From: Pseudeuparius sepicola
Lineage: Eukaryota > Arthropoda > Insecta > Coleoptera > Anthribidae
DNA length: 64,000 bases
Reading direction: 5' to 3'
NCBI GenBank assembly: GCA_963920635.1
Contig: OY987298.1
Span: 20,121,647-20,185,646, forward strand
Part shown: one piece after another, positions 32,207 to 43,979 of the stretch
How the letters are laid out: every line of letters begins with the position of its first letter
How positions within the stretch are numbered: the first letter of the stretch is position 1
Translations under genes and position numbers: made by a program
Notes under the pieces: model-generated
The model's input: only the letters and a program-made list of their open reading frames with translations
Database searches by the model: none
What the model was told of the DNA's origin: nothing

Positions 32207-33320
32207 CAAGATGAGTTTTTTTCGATGACCACTATGGAGATCTCGGAAACTAGCAGAGCTAGAACAAAGGTCAAATGGGGAAAGAATCGCACTTTTGAAT
32301 GCTCAATCTAATGCCCCTTTTGGATTTTAAAAAAGTTCATGGCTCACTAGATATTTTAAAAAGAGTGATTTTTTGCTATTTCATCAGATCTCTGTACCTC
32401 CGTTATTTCTGATTATACAGAAAAACTGTACACACAAAACTTGTAGATAATTTTGGGCTTAATAAGATGATCTAATCCAATTTTTTATGTTGTTTGTGAT
32501 TTTTGAGATATAAATGTAAATCATAGTTGGCTGTGGCCTTATCAAATCGGCCTTTTTTGAGCTTTCCAAAGATATAATACTCGACATAGTCATTATAAAA
32601 GATTTTACAATAAGACATACTTTCAAATATTTTATTTTTAGCTGGTAACAAAATGTAACAAAAATTATCATGATGGAGCTCCACCAAATAATTATTTGCC
32701 CGTAAGAAATTACCTAGATCAGCTCTATCCAAATAGTTGGATAGGGAGAAATAGACCTATTTCCTGGCAGCCCCGATCCCCCAATTTGTCTGCTTTGGAT
32801 TTCTTTTTGTGGGGAACAGTACAAAATAAAGTATGAGGCAATTGTTTTATTAAGACCAGCTGTTTTAGAAGCAATTGCCAGTATTGACAGGCGCTCTCTA
32901 AGAAAGGCGACAAATTCAGTTTTAAAAAGATGCAATAATGGTGGATTGTTTGAAACCACCAAATAATAATAATTTTAATTTGAGTTAAATAGAACGTAAG
33001 TATGAATAATTTGAATTTAAGTTAAATAGAACGTAATTATGAAAATATTCAATGGCTGACTATGAAAATTAGAAAAAAAAAAAAACAGAAAATTAGCCAT
33101 AGCTCTTTTATTTTTTATAATAATTATGCCGAGTATTATATCTTTGGAAAGCTCAAGAAATGGCCGATTTGATAAGGCCACAGCAAACTATGATTTACAT
33201 AAAAAAAAACACAAGTTTATGTCATCTCAAAAATCACAAACAACATAAAAAATTGGATCAGATTATCTTATTCAGCCCAAAATCATCTACAATTTTTGTC
33301 TCTACAGTTTTTCTGTATAT
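32207..33320 (+). mobile_element. Long-TIR mariner-like element, parent-type foldback
   Basis: The left arm (32207-32660) begins CAAGATGAGTTTTTTTCGATG after TA, a diverged CAGGGTGAG end. The right arm (about 33040-33320) is its inverse but is cut short by the next element. Between the arms lies transposase sequence (32669-32967). The arms match those of the non-coding hairpin at 38799-39471. So this copy links the hairpins with a Tc1/mariner-type transposase. Confidence 0.75.
32669..32967 (+). pseudogene. DD41D mariner-like transposase, C-terminal fragment
   Basis: Reads HDGAPPNNYLPVRNYLDQLY, then SWIGRNRPISWQPRSPNLS, LDFFLWGTVQNKV and, after one frameshift, RPAVLEAIASIDRRS and CNNGGLFETTK, then TAA. 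The catalytic Asp of HDGAP and the Asp of LDFFLWG are separated by 41 residues, matching the relic at 16.1-16.9 kb and the rosa-like DD41D branch. The first catalytic Asp and the DNA-binding domain are absent; the left arm replaces them. Confidence 0.85.
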
Positions 33321-34311
33321 TATATATTCATCATATATAATAAGTTTGGAGGAAAATACATATATTTCTTAGTATCTCTAGAAGTATACGAGCTATTTTC
33401 TTCAAACTTGGCGTGTCACATGAGCGGATGAGCCGTCAAACTTAAGGTTGATATGAACCTTCTGAGGCCTCCAGTTGCGGAGATACAGGGTGTTCTTAAA
33501 GTTAATTAGTTTAGAAAAATATGAATACCCTGTATAATCACATTTTTTTAATTTGTTTTGAGCGGCGAATCTAATGGTTAACAAAAAGTATCTATTAGTA
33601 TTTTTTCATATTCGCAGCCGTTTCTTAATTATTTTCAAAGAAGGGCAATGCTGCAATAAACAAGTCATTTTAAGAATAATTCAATCAAACATCGCATTAT
33701 TTGATTAATTTGGTTGTCAACTTTGCACTTTAGAATCAATATTTTGAAAAATAATATTTTTATTCAAAGAATTGACTGACATGCACTTTTGCCAATGGCA
33801 ATAATAAACATGCGGAAACGCATAGTTGCGAGTATTGAAAGAGACGGCGGTAAACATGTAATAGGTAATTTACTAATTTTCTAATAGCATTATGTTTCTT
33901 TTATTATCGTTTTTGCTTTTGTCTTTTGTTAAATAAAGTTTAACTGACATCCACAGATTGCTAGATTTATTCTTAAAATGACTTGTTTATTGCAGCATTG
34001 CCGTTCTTTGAAAATAATTAAGAAACGGCTGCGAATATGAAAAAATACTAAGAGACTTTTTGTTAACCATTGGATTCTCCACTCAAAACAAATTTTAAAA
34101 ATGCAATTATACAGGCTATTCATATTTTTCTGAACTAATTAATTTTAATATCACCCTGTATCTCCGCAACTGGGGCCTCAGAAGCTTCATATCAACATTA
34201 AGTTTGACGGCTCATCCGCTTATGTGACACGCCAAGTTTGAAGAAAATATCTTGTATATTTCTAGAGATACTAAGAAATATGTGTATTTTTCTCTAAACT
34301 TCTACGCTCTG
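33321..34311. mobile_element. Foldback element, CAGAGCGTAGAAG end
   Basis: Mirrored arms run from about 33345 to 33760 and 33945 to 34311. The right terminus reads CTTCTACGCTCTG followed by TA; the left terminus is eroded and abuts the right arm of the preceding element, which it probably interrupts. Inner CAGGGTGTT (33487) and CACCCTG (near 34154) ends are mirrored too, so a smaller element may sit inside. Confidence 0.65.
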
Positions 34312-34624
34312 TATAAAAAAAACTATGGCCCGTAGGAGAAAAAAATATATGAAGAAGTGCCATTATTTCGACACCAAGAATACGTGGTTTCATTTTTTGA
34401 CTATCAGTTCAGTTACACCCTGTATTAGTTGTTATTATCATTAAAGTGTAAAAAATGGTTCGTCAGTGTGCGGTGTGCTGTTGTCGTTGCCCGTTGCCCC
34501 CTTACCTCCTCTTGCCATAATAATGTTTTGCGAATTCGTCAATGACGTCATCATAAAAACGTCGATGCTCTAACATGTTCTGGAGAAGTATGTTCTCAAT
34601 AGATAACAGCGATATCTGTGAAAG
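34312..34624. other. Intron sequence, no recognised gene
   Basis: Contains ACACCCTGTA near 34414, a lone foldback end, and a short GC-richer patch. Nothing else. Confidence 0.35.
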
Positions 34625-35323
34625 TCATTCATTCATTTTTGTGGGTAAATTTTTCATATGAGGTTTTGCTCTTCCGTTTGTAATTAATTGAAGCTTATCC
34701 GCAAAGTTTAATGTTGAAAATCCCTTTATTATTAAGGCATACACTACACATTCACACACACTCTTCTTACTTAATAATTGTCCAACTTTAACATTTTCAA
34801 CGTCATTCCCGACAGCCGAAGTTGACGGTATTTGCATGTCCACGTCCGTATTATTGTCTTCCATATCGCCCGAGATACGACGCGCGCGACGCACCGACGC
34901 AGATCAAAACCAACTAAACTATACAAAACAAAGAACCTACTGCAACGATAGCTTCCACGCCCGCTTAAAACAGGCGTTCTCATTCGCGTCAGCCAGTGCG
35001 GTGGAGGTGGAAAAGTTCAATAACCTCTCGACTCTCGAAGGCTACAGAAAAGCTAGCGGGCCGGCATAGCTTACATTGTACTGTACTGTCGCTTGGTAGG
35101 ATGGGCGCAGTCGGAGTCAACGCCGCATTTGCTATAGGCATAACATATTGTAGATTTGATATATTTATGATATATAAGATATTTTTTAGCGTTTTTGATA
35201 GACCTAGGTAACTAAACTAATTGCTTCCTGTTTAAAAATTCAAAAATTACATTTTATCATTTTACATTGTTTTGGTTTAAGGGAAGCACCGCTTCCCTTG
35301 CTTCCATGGACTGCACGCCCCTG
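34625..35323 (-). mobile_element. 5' end of a hAT-like element (truncated)
   Basis: The minus strand begins CAGGGGCGTGCAGTCCATGG at 35323, a hAT-type terminus, followed by an imperfect hairpin (GGAAGC...GCTTCCC). An open frame starts at 34894 and runs 89 codons: MRRARRISGDMEDN..., with IPSTSAVGNDV and ITNGRAKPHMKNLP, resembling the N-terminal region of ZMYM/TTF-finger hAT proteins. The 3' part and terminus are not found. A GC-rich segment (34860-35120) precedes the start and may hold the promoter. Confidence 0.45.
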
Positions 35324-35945
35324 ATTCTTGGTATCTCGAATCTGCGAATCTGGGCTTCTAGTCCAGTCAAAACTTTTGCCTGTTCTCTCCAAGCTCTTGC
35401 CTTTATTCGGAAGTGCAAATTTTATAGTCGTCACCTGGTCTCTATCGACGCTCCCCTAACCGTCTCCTCGGGGCTGGCGCGGGCGGGCGCCCCGCCGAAA
35501 TAATTTGGGCGAAAAATGACGTTTTCAGCGCGTTTTCCCCCAGGAAAGGGGGGAAATCCGGGCCCGATACAATAAAGGGAGCGGCGGGCGGCGTATTTCG
35601 CAGAATTTGCATTGGCAGGCCTGGGGGGAATGGGGAATTCGAAGTATTGGGAGGTTTGCATGTGACATGTTTTGTTTCCGATTTATTAGATTGAGTTTTT
35701 ATGAGGTAGCGAAGGCGTTCGGATACAAAATTGACATCGGGCCTGCTTTTCACATGTCAAATATCCATTCTTTAAATACTTAAACATTAAAAGTGAACAC
35801 CGTTAGATCTATCCCAATCTATCTATCCAGGTAGGTATGCTTTTTTGGGTATAGGCAAACTTCACACATCAATTTCCACTATAACCTTCATAAAAAACTA
35901 CCATATTTTCCAAGCAAATGGACGAATATACGCTCTATTCCTCTA
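35324..35945. other. Intron sequence with a GC-rich island
   Basis: A GC-rich island at about 35440-35640. Small open frames on both strands there are explained by base composition. Confidence 0.4.
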
Positions 35946-36576
35946 TAGTAGGGGAGCCCACGATGCTAAATGGGGATTTACTCGAGCGTCGTGGGGACCT
36001 ATTGGATTTTGAAGATTAGATGGTAGAAAGAAAAAAAGGTTATATGATATATACCCTTCCACCGGTGGGGGGAGCGTCTACTACAGTCTTTCACAAATGT
36101 AAAAAAAAACAGTCACATGGAGATACTCGAGCGCGTCAGATATTGATAGTGTACCTATATGTATATGCCCCACGTGTCTCCGATGACGTAGGTATGTTAA
36201 TCTGCCGGTTTGCATGGTGGGGACGGCCGTACGGAAGGGTTAAAAATGGGAAGAAAAAAAATTTACTCGAGCGCGTCAGATATTCAGAAGGGATGTTAAG
36301 TGAACCCGAAAGAAGCTCCCATTCAATAGACTGACGATTCGGATGTGACGCCAGCTCGTGGCGGCTTTTTGAAAATGCAAAAAAAAATCGCCACTTTGAA
36401 ATACTCGAGCGCGTCAGATTCTCATATAGACGGTTCAGCTCGATTTCCTGGTCGTGCTGATCCATAATCTGACGATTATTTGGAGGGATTTTCTTAATCT
36501 GACGGTTTGAAAAAAAAATTTTACATAATTTTTTTAATGAATATTTGCGTTTTTAAAAGCTTTTATTTAACTTGCA

Positions 36577-36604
36577 ATGTATGTATGTATGTATGTATGT
36601 ATGT
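36577..36604. repeat. (ATGT)n microsatellite
   Basis: About seven perfect units of the tetramer, directly before the 122-bp tandem array. Confidence 0.8.
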
Positions 36605-36650
36605 AATTTGTTCGGGTGGAATCTTGCAACTCAATTTTGAAGCAGATATC

Positions 36651-37126
36651 TTCAACCGATCGAGCTGAAATTTTGTACACACGTTTAATTTGGATGACAA
36701 TGCATGATTATATGTGTGACGTCATTCTAAATCCAACATGGCGGATCACCCAAGATGGCGGACTAGTTAAATTTCAACCGATCGAGCTGAAATTTTGTAC
36801 ACACGTTTAATTTGGATGACAATGCATGATTATATGTGTGACGTCATTCTAAATCCAACATGGCGGAACACTCAAGATGGCGGACTAGTTAAATTTCAAC
36901 CGATCGAGCTGAAATTTTGTACACACGTTTAATTTGGATGACAATGCATGATTATATGTGTGACGTCATTCTAAATCCAACATGGCGGAACACTCAAGAT
37001 GGCGGACTAGTTAAATTTCAACCGATCGAGCTGAAATTTTGTACACACGTTTAATTTGGATGACAATGCATGATTATATGTGTGACGTCATTCTAAATCC
37101 AACATGGCGGAACACCCAAGATGGTC
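36651..37126. repeat. 122-bp tandem repeat, four copies
   Basis: Units start at 36651, 36773, 36895 and 37017 (TTCAACCGATCGAGCTGAAA), exactly 122 bp apart. The last is slightly short. Copies differ at very few positions. Each contains GTGACGTCATT, a palindromic CRE-like octamer, and ACATGGCGG. Confidence 0.95.
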
Positions 37127-37253
37127 ATTAGAAGGTCTCCTCATTGAAGAGCTAGACTGTTCTAAACTAACCGGCAAACGACCTTGCAACAATGATGCGT
37201 TAACTGAGATGAATAGACTCAGACACCTGGCCAAACTAAAAATTACAAAATAA
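37124..37253 (+). pseudogene. Short coding remnant of an unknown transposon protein
   Basis: A frame of about 42 codons begins within the end of the tandem array and reads SLEGLLIEELDCSKL, then LTGKRPCNNDALTEMNRL and AKLKITK, with a TAA at 37251-37253. The composition is protein-like and it ends with a stop, so it looks like the C-terminus of a protein encoded by the host element. Family not recognised. Confidence 0.4.
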
Positions 37254-37293
37254 ATTAAAAGTAAAAAAATATTTTTAAAAAAAGCTTTTATTT

Positions 37294-37534
37294 AAATGCG
37301 CTAAAAAGAATAAAATAATCTTTTCTTTTAAAACTTTTACTATCAACTTATAACGTCATTCCACAATTTATATGATATAAAAGCTTGTCACGAGATTTAA
37401 GTTTTCAAACTAAGTAAATACCACTACTTAAATCTCGCGACAAGCTTTTATATCATATAAATTGTGGAATGACGTTATAAGTTGATAGTAAAAGTTTTAA
37501 AAGAAAAGATTATTTTATTCTTTTTAGCGCATTT
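37294..37534. repeat. Hairpin with ~107-bp arms
   Basis: Arms 37294-37403 and 37426-37534 are inverse copies with one clear mismatch (CACGAG versus CGCGAG), separated by about 20 nt. The arms contain AAGCTTGTC and GACGTTATAAG. Confidence 0.9.
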
Positions 37535-37606
37535 TTTTTTAGAAAAATATGTAGTCTGTTAAAAATTAAAGAATTTTTGTCTCCTAATAATTTATTTTCT
37601 ATATTA

Positions 37607-37918
37607 CAGGGTGTTGAACGTGGACTTTTCAAATATTGTATTACCTATATTTCTTAAACCAAACAAAATTTGACCAAACGTCTAAAATAAAACTTATAGA
37701 TAAAAAGCAAGTCTATCCAAATATCTAATTAAAAGTGTACGTTCATTACAAAAAAAATTTGAAGGGCGCCGCCACGCAGAGCGTCGTTTGTCGAATATTC
37801 TCAATTTTATCTTAATTTAGTCTTCGTTTGGTCTCATTTAAGACCCCGGAAGCAGATATATTTTTTCTCTTTTCGTTTGCCCACAATAGGCCAGGGACAT
37901 CGAGTTTGAATAACCCTG
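37607..37918. mobile_element. Small element with CAGGGTG/CCCTG ends and TA flanks
   Basis: 312 bp. Left end CAGGGTGTTGAACGTGGAC, right end TTTGAATAACCCTG, TA at both sides. The ends resemble two different foldback families (the right one resembles 52617). Inner sequence is not palindromic. It is nested in the 2.5-kb element. Confidence 0.6.
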
Positions 37919-38474
37919 TACATATAATACCACGAGTGCTGTGATCAGCTGTGATGGCGTGATGGCTGGCGTGTGGGGACGTTGCGAGAGAAAGAGTGAA
38001 AGGGAGAGAGAGACGCGGAGTGGGGAATACATGCTTCACTGCAGCTGCAGTAACTTTATCGACGATTTTTGTTACTTCGGCTTGTGGAAATCGGCAGATT
38101 ATATTTTTCCCGTTATCCTTGAATTATTTCCTTCAAAATAAAAAAATATTCGACCGCGCTCGAGAAAGTCGAGGTAACGTTTTTTTTGCAACTTTGTGAC
38201 CCTTCCGCCCCCTTACGTCACGCTCAAAATCCTCAGATTATTGTAATGCACCCTTTTCAGCATATAATTAACACATCATATCTTAATCTGACGCGCTGGA
38301 GTATATCCATCTATCGATTTTTTTTACTATTCTGATCGGCTGCTCTACACGCGCGGCCCTGTATAGAGGGCTTAGATATGGTGGAGGTACTCAACAGGGT
38401 GCAAGGTATCCCCCTATATGTTAACCTGTCGCGCTTGAGTAAATCCCAAAATACCCTCTTGGGCTCCCCTACTA

Positions 38475-38798
38475 CTAAGAGAGGTTTTAGTGGGAGACTA
38501 CCACACTAACTTTGACCTACTACTGCTGTCCTACAAATGACTTCAAAGAAGCCTCGAACTGAGAAAACTGGCAACAATGCTTGCGGATTAATCCGGCTGA
38601 TCTCGCCGCGTGGTCTTTCACTCCTGTCAGTTGATTTAACAAGAAGCAGTAAGTGCGTGAAATAAGAAGTTAGAAAAAGTCAATCTACGCTAACTGGTAT
38701 CCTTTGCGATTGCTACGAAGAGAAAGTGTATCTCTGTTACCAAAAAAATTTGTATTTATGAATATATAAATCACCCTGTATAGTTTATGTATATTATA
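38475..38798. other. Intron sequence, no recognised gene
   Basis: A lone TCACCCTGTA end is at about 38771-38780, a remnant of another foldback element. Confidence 0.35.
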
Positions 38799-39471
38799 CA
38801 GGGTGAGTTTTTTTCGATGCCCACTAGGTGGATCTCGGAAACTAGCAGAGCTAGAACAAAGGTTAAATGGGGAAAGAATTGCAGTTTTGAATGCTCAGTC
38901 TAATGCCCCTTTTGGATTTTTAAAAAAGTTCATGGCTCACTAGATATTTTGAAAAGAGTGATTTTTGCTAAGAAACAAAATATTAGAAATTTGGAAGTAT
39001 ATGTCTAATTATAAAATAGAACGTAATAATTATGAAAATATTCCACGGCTATGTGAAAATTTAAAAAAATCAGAAAATTAGCCATAGCTCTTTTATTTTT
39101 TATAATAACTATGCCGAGTATTATATCTTTGGAAAGCTCAAAAATGGCCGATTTTATAAGGCCACAGCCAACTATGATTTACATTTAAAAAAACACAAGT
39201 TTAAGTCATTATCGTATTAAATCCAAAATTATCTACAATTTTTGCCTCTACAGTTTTTCTGTATATTTAGAAATAACAGAGCTATAGAGATCTGATGAAA
39301 TAGCAAAATATCACTCTTTTCAAAATATCTAGTGAGCCATGAACTTTTTTAAAAATCCAAAAGGGGCATTAGATTGAGCATTCAAAACTGCAATTCTTTT
39401 CCTATTTAACCTTTATCTAGCTCTGCTAGTTTCCGAGATCCTCAAAGTGGGCATCGAAAAAACTCACCCTG
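38799..39471. mobile_element. Foldback element, CAGGGTGAGTTTTTTTCGATG ends, TA flanks
   Basis: 673 bp, near-perfect ends with TA on each side. Its arms are over 70 percent alike by eye to those of the transposase-bearing copy at 32207-33320, so it is a non-coding derivative of that element. Confidence 0.88.
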
Positions 39472-40790
39472 TATATATTATATGGTTTCATATAGATGAA
39501 AGTGCTTTTCGGATTTTTGGAAGCTCTTACGTTGCGTTTCTGCAAAATTGTTTACTTAAATCAAATGCCGAGTTTGGGTCCCGACCTAGTTGATACTTAA
39601 TGCATGCAAAATGATCAAATAATAATTAGATTTTAATTCTAACATTTTCAAACAGATCCTCTATTCTAAACAGTGATAGTGCGTGTTTGGTGCATATGAA
39701 TGCATATTGGATTGACATTAAATTTACTTAGACCTTGCTGTAGTTGTATGTTGTGTGTATGTCAAAAAATTTAAAAACTCGTTAATAATAATATTAGTTA
39801 TAAGTAGGTACTTAGTTCTGTGTATATTTTGTTACTGCTTTTATTATTGTCTGGTGAATAAACTTAGGTACCTACAGAGGTACCCTCCCAATTATTGAAG
39901 CGAAATCCTCACCTAATCCAAATTGAAAGTATTGCAAAGGGAAAACTAAAACCAAAGCGCCGAAAAGTTCGTCGAAAAGGCCGATCGCTATTGGCCCCGT
40001 ATGACTCGTCCAGCTTCGACGTTGCCACCTGTTTGGCCAGGACTTGACATTTCAGACGGTGACTGTCCGTAATGGATTTCCGCCCCTACCAGACAAGAAA
40101 GTCGACGCGAACAACCATCGAAAGAAATTGGCCCACGTTCCGGCAAAATGAGAAAAGCCCTCTTTGTTATTGAAATTTTCCAGGCAACCTTTGCGGTAAA
40201 TTTGAACCCGTCTGAGAAATGGCGGGGCTAAAGCGTATCCTTGCTTATGTTTCACTGGCCGTTTCGCCTCGAGAATATACCTGCCAACTGCCGAAACCGC
40301 CCGCGATGAAAAATATCCGCGCCCTGCCTCCGGCATTTCGACCCGGGAAAAATATAATTTCTTCGCGTTTTTAATAAGATGGAAATCGCGGTAATGCACG
40401 GTATTGTGCCCGGAGGCCGAAATGAGAAACAGTCCGGGCCAGGACCGGAACCGGGCTTTTTATGCGGCACTAAAAAATTCTTTTTACTCCCTCCCGGCGA
40501 TATTGCGCGCCGACGAGTTAATGTAATGTTTCCCGGATTTTTCCTTCTAAGTGCGCAGGATATTTGGGCTTGCCAAATATATCTTCCTGGATCTTCCTAA
40601 TAAAAAAAATTTGAAATTTTATTCAGTAATTTCTGCTCCATTTTTGCATTTTCTTATACAGGCCGAATGTTGTTGTTTTCCAACGGGGTTCTCTGCCCAC
40701 TCTGTGTCAGAATTTTACATTTTTATAAAGGCAAGAAAATGACGATAAGTATGCAAGATACATTTTGGAGCCGATACTTTGTTGCTTATA
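39472..40790. other. Intron sequence with a GC-rich island
   Basis: About 39900-40600 is GC-rich, with overlapping frames on both strands (up to 115 codons) that show no domain and are best explained by composition. No repeat link inside the window. Confidence 0.4.
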
Positions 40791-42951
40791 ATTCCACTCA
40801 GAGGCGGATCCAGGCAAATCTAAACGGGGGGGCGGCGTGGTAAAAATTTTTCCTGAGGGGCCGCCCAAGTAGCAAAATAATTGCCTTATGAGACTGAACT
40901 ATTTTATAAGTATTTTCTAATGCTGAATTAAGGAGTATTTTATCATTTAATGCGTTTTTCTGCGACATTTTTGTGTTTGTAGAAAAACGTTTTTATAATA
41001 ATGTCGTATAATCGTTTATACAACTCATATTATAAAAATAAAACTTGGTTTTGGCTTAAAATATTGTTTAACAGTTTTAAAGCGCATTATATGTCCTCTT
41101 CAACATTTTAAAAAAGTGTTTTAAGTGCTTTGTAGTGTTTATATTGTTTCTGTATAACACATTCAATTTCTGCGTTAAAAACAATTTTGTAAAAGTTATA
41201 TACAAGCTGTATAAAGGCTTTGTATGATGATTTAAAAAACACCTTTTAAGACAAAGATAAAAGCTTTATAAAATAAGTATAAAACTGTTTTATTGTCTAC
41301 CTATAAAGGCTTCGCTTACTTTGTTATAAATACATTATAGAACAAATTAGTAGTATTTTGGAGAAACTCATTACAGTTTGTGCGCTATAAATACGAAATA
41401 AAATATTTTTATAACTGGTGTATAAATGCCTACGTTTGCACTATTATAGAAAGCTTAAAGAACTACATTGTCACAAATTTCCGCATTACAAAATTTTTCT
41501 TAACCTCATAATAAGTAGGTAATGCATTTTATTATAATATCCTAAGTCATGAATAAATATGGCTTTATCACCCTGGAAAAGAACAAAAAGGAGTGGGCAT
41601 TTCAAAAGAAATGTAAAAAGAAATATCTGTAAATTTTAGAAAATTGTACTTTTGGTGAAGGTATGCTTTTAAGATTTATCTAAATATTATTTAGCTGGCC
41701 AGAAATAAACATAGAAGAGGACAATAGTGGTCTTGATAATGAAATTCGAGATGAAATAGCTGTAGTTGATGAAAGTCAGATTGATTCTTATGACAATAAT
41801 AGTACCAGATACTAAAATTACTCATCAGGACAGAAGTTCTGACCAAGAAAAGACACGGCTCTGATCCTTTATCAGACACAGATGAAGATGTTGATAGTAG
41901 ATATGGTCGAAGAAGGTATATCATCATAAATTTTGATTCCGAAGTAATAGGAAAACTAAAATAAAAAAACAATTAAAGGCCACGACTGCCACGACTTATA
42001 ATATAAATCATTCATTTGACGAAACTAAAAATCTCACCCAAGACTAAGCACCTTTAGAATTTGAATACAATTTAGAGGTTATGTCTCATACAGTATACAA
42101 ATGCAGCACAAAATAAGCGATTAATTGTAAAGTGCAGCTTAGAGAAACTATGCGACCGCGCGTTCTGTTTCTTAAAGATGCTTGCTGCTTCCCTACACGA
42201 TACTCACCATACTCACAGAAAGCTGATATATATCTACGCGGTTGCCAAATAGGGTTTTTTTTTACTTCAGCGAGCGATAACCAATAATAACCGAATTGCC
42301 TAAACGTGTTTGGTATATTTACTGTTTACTGGTTACTAATGTCATTCGCCTAAAATCGACTTAAATGCCAAATTAAAAATCTTACATGATTATTACAAGT
42401 AAAAAAAGGTAAAAAAAAACACTAAATACTAAATTTGGCAACCTCTGAAATGAATAAAATCTCGGGCTGCTGTTTGTTTGAAAAATAGTTTTATAGTGCA
42501 ACTAAAAACAACTCTATTAAACAATAAAGTTCTATAGAGTTTCTTATAAATTTAAATCATTTTATAACGTTTTTATTGACAACTAATTGTCGTATTACTG
42601 AACGCGGGGTTAAGCATTTTCCAGTGGCCGCCATTGTCCACGAAAAATATTTTCGGTGTTAATTGCAATTAACACAATAAATATACTTTTTATAAATATA
42701 TAAGGTATTATATTTGATTTATAGATCACTAAAAGTTACTTTCGATCAAAAAGAATACCTTCGAAAAATATTTATATATTTTAATATTTTTATCAGATCC
42801 GCTAATTAACGGCTAATTTAAGGCGCGTCTATTTTTTAATACAAACATATATATAAGTTATTTAAGGACTTAAACCTTTCCTGACTGCAACCCCAATAAC
42901 TTGTTTCACAAGTTAAGTTCGTTTTCAACTAGACAGTCAGTCTACCCACCT

Positions 42952-42956
<5 letters not shown>

Positions 42957-42984
<28 letters not shown>
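42957..42984. repeat. (TA)n microsatellite
   Basis: About 14 TA units directly before the perfect 74-bp hairpin. Confidence 0.85.
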
Positions 42985-42987
<3 letters not shown>

Positions 42988-43146
42988 TAACATTAACCAA
43001 ATCAAAAGATAGGCATGATTTGGGAAGCAACAAATGAAGTCCAGGCAGGAGCCAACAGCACATTTGCAGCTTCTGTTGGCTCCTGCCTGGACTTCATTTG
43101 TTGCTTCCCAAATCATGCCTATCTTTTGATTTGGTTAATGTTACAC
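42985..43146. repeat. Perfect 74-bp inverted repeat
   Basis: Arms 42985-43058 and 43073-43146 are exact inverse copies (GTGTAACATTAACC... and ...GGTTAATGTTACAC) with a 14-nt loop. A hammerhead motif starts 4 nt after the right arm. The absence of any mismatch shows it is young or kept identical by conversion. Confidence 0.95.
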
Positions 43147-43150
43147 CGTA

Positions 43151-43188
43151 CTGATGATTGCCAAATAGCATGAAACACGTGTATGCGG
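43151..43188 (+). ncRNA. Hammerhead-ribozyme-like motif
   Basis: CTGATGA, helix II TTGC/GCAT-like with loop, GAAAC, then ACGTGTATGC. Core bases are present; the cleavage triplet would be GTA. It follows a perfect hairpin and is followed by a foldback element inserted in a TA run, so the element that carried it is interrupted. Confidence 0.5.
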
Positions 43189-43201
43189 TTATATATATAT
43201 A

Positions 43202-43979
43202 CACTATGTCCCGGATAAGAATGAAGAGCATGGGGATATTGCAAACGGTGAGAGATAGGGCAACGGTTAAATGGGGAAAAAGTTGCGCAATTTCGAGGTC
43301 AATAAAATGGCATAAACAGATTTCTAATATCTTTTTTCGTTTTTGATTTATTTTGAATAAAGTAAAATTTTGCGTTTTCGATTTTATTTTTTTCTGAAGT
43401 TGCTATCACAGATAGAGAAAAAAGAAAAGCACTTTCTCGTGGCACTTTTTAACGGGCCTTAAGATGGCATTTTTAGATTTGTCCTACAACGTTTAGTTCT
43501 TGAGAAACCATCTTCAACTTAATTTTTTTAAATACGGACTTTTTTTTTGCAGATTTTAAAAGCACTTTTCATTGCAAATACCATGATGTATGACAAGAAA
43601 TATTTTTAAAATATTTTGAGACAATTATACTGAAAATTTCTTTTTTTCATTATTTTTTTTCTAATGCGGCCCTGTATTCAAAAACGAAACGTTGTAGAAC
43701 AAATCTAAATACGCCATCTTAAGTCCCGTTAAAAAGTGCCATAAGAAAGTGTTTTTCTTTTTTCTCTATCTGTGATAGCAACTTCAGAAAAAAATAAAAT
43801 CGAAAACGCAAAATTTTACTTTATTCAAAATAAGTCAAAAACGAAAAAATATATTAGAAATCTGTGTGTGCCATTTTATTGACCTCGAAATTGCGCAACT
43901 TTTTCCCCATTTAACCGTTGTCCTATCTCTCACCGTTTGCAATATCCCCATGCTGTTCATTCTTATCCGGGACACAGTG
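43202..43979. mobile_element. Foldback element, CACTRTGTCCCGG ends, TA flanks
   Basis: 778 bp with mirrored arms, beginning CACTATGTCCCGGATAAG and ending CTTATCCGGGACACAGTG, in a TA-rich target. The same family as 56149-57678. Non-coding. Confidence 0.88.

Larger units (their letters stand above)
35946..38474. mobile_element. 2.5-kb DNA element, TIR TAGTAGGGGAGCCC, repeated subterminal motifs
   Basis: Left end TAGTAGGGGAGCCCACGAT, right end the inverse GGGCTCCCCTACTA at 38461-38474. Subterminal copies of a motif near ACTCGAGCGCGTCAGAT occur at about 35970, 36125, 36266 and 36403, with inverse or partial forms at about 36330, 36467, 36496, 38285 and 38423. Such arrays are typical transposase-binding sites. 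The interior holds (TATG)n, a 122-bp tandem repeat, a short coding remnant, a long hairpin and an inserted foldback element. I cannot assign a superfamily. No target duplication is clear. Confidence 0.7.

Noticed and set aside
36651..37126. CRISPR-like array
   Set aside because: Units are directly adjacent 122-bp tandem repeats without variable spacers, in an insect genome.
40052..40470. Overlapping open frames of up to 115 codons
   Set aside because: GC-rich composition opens several frames on both strands; no domain or splice context.
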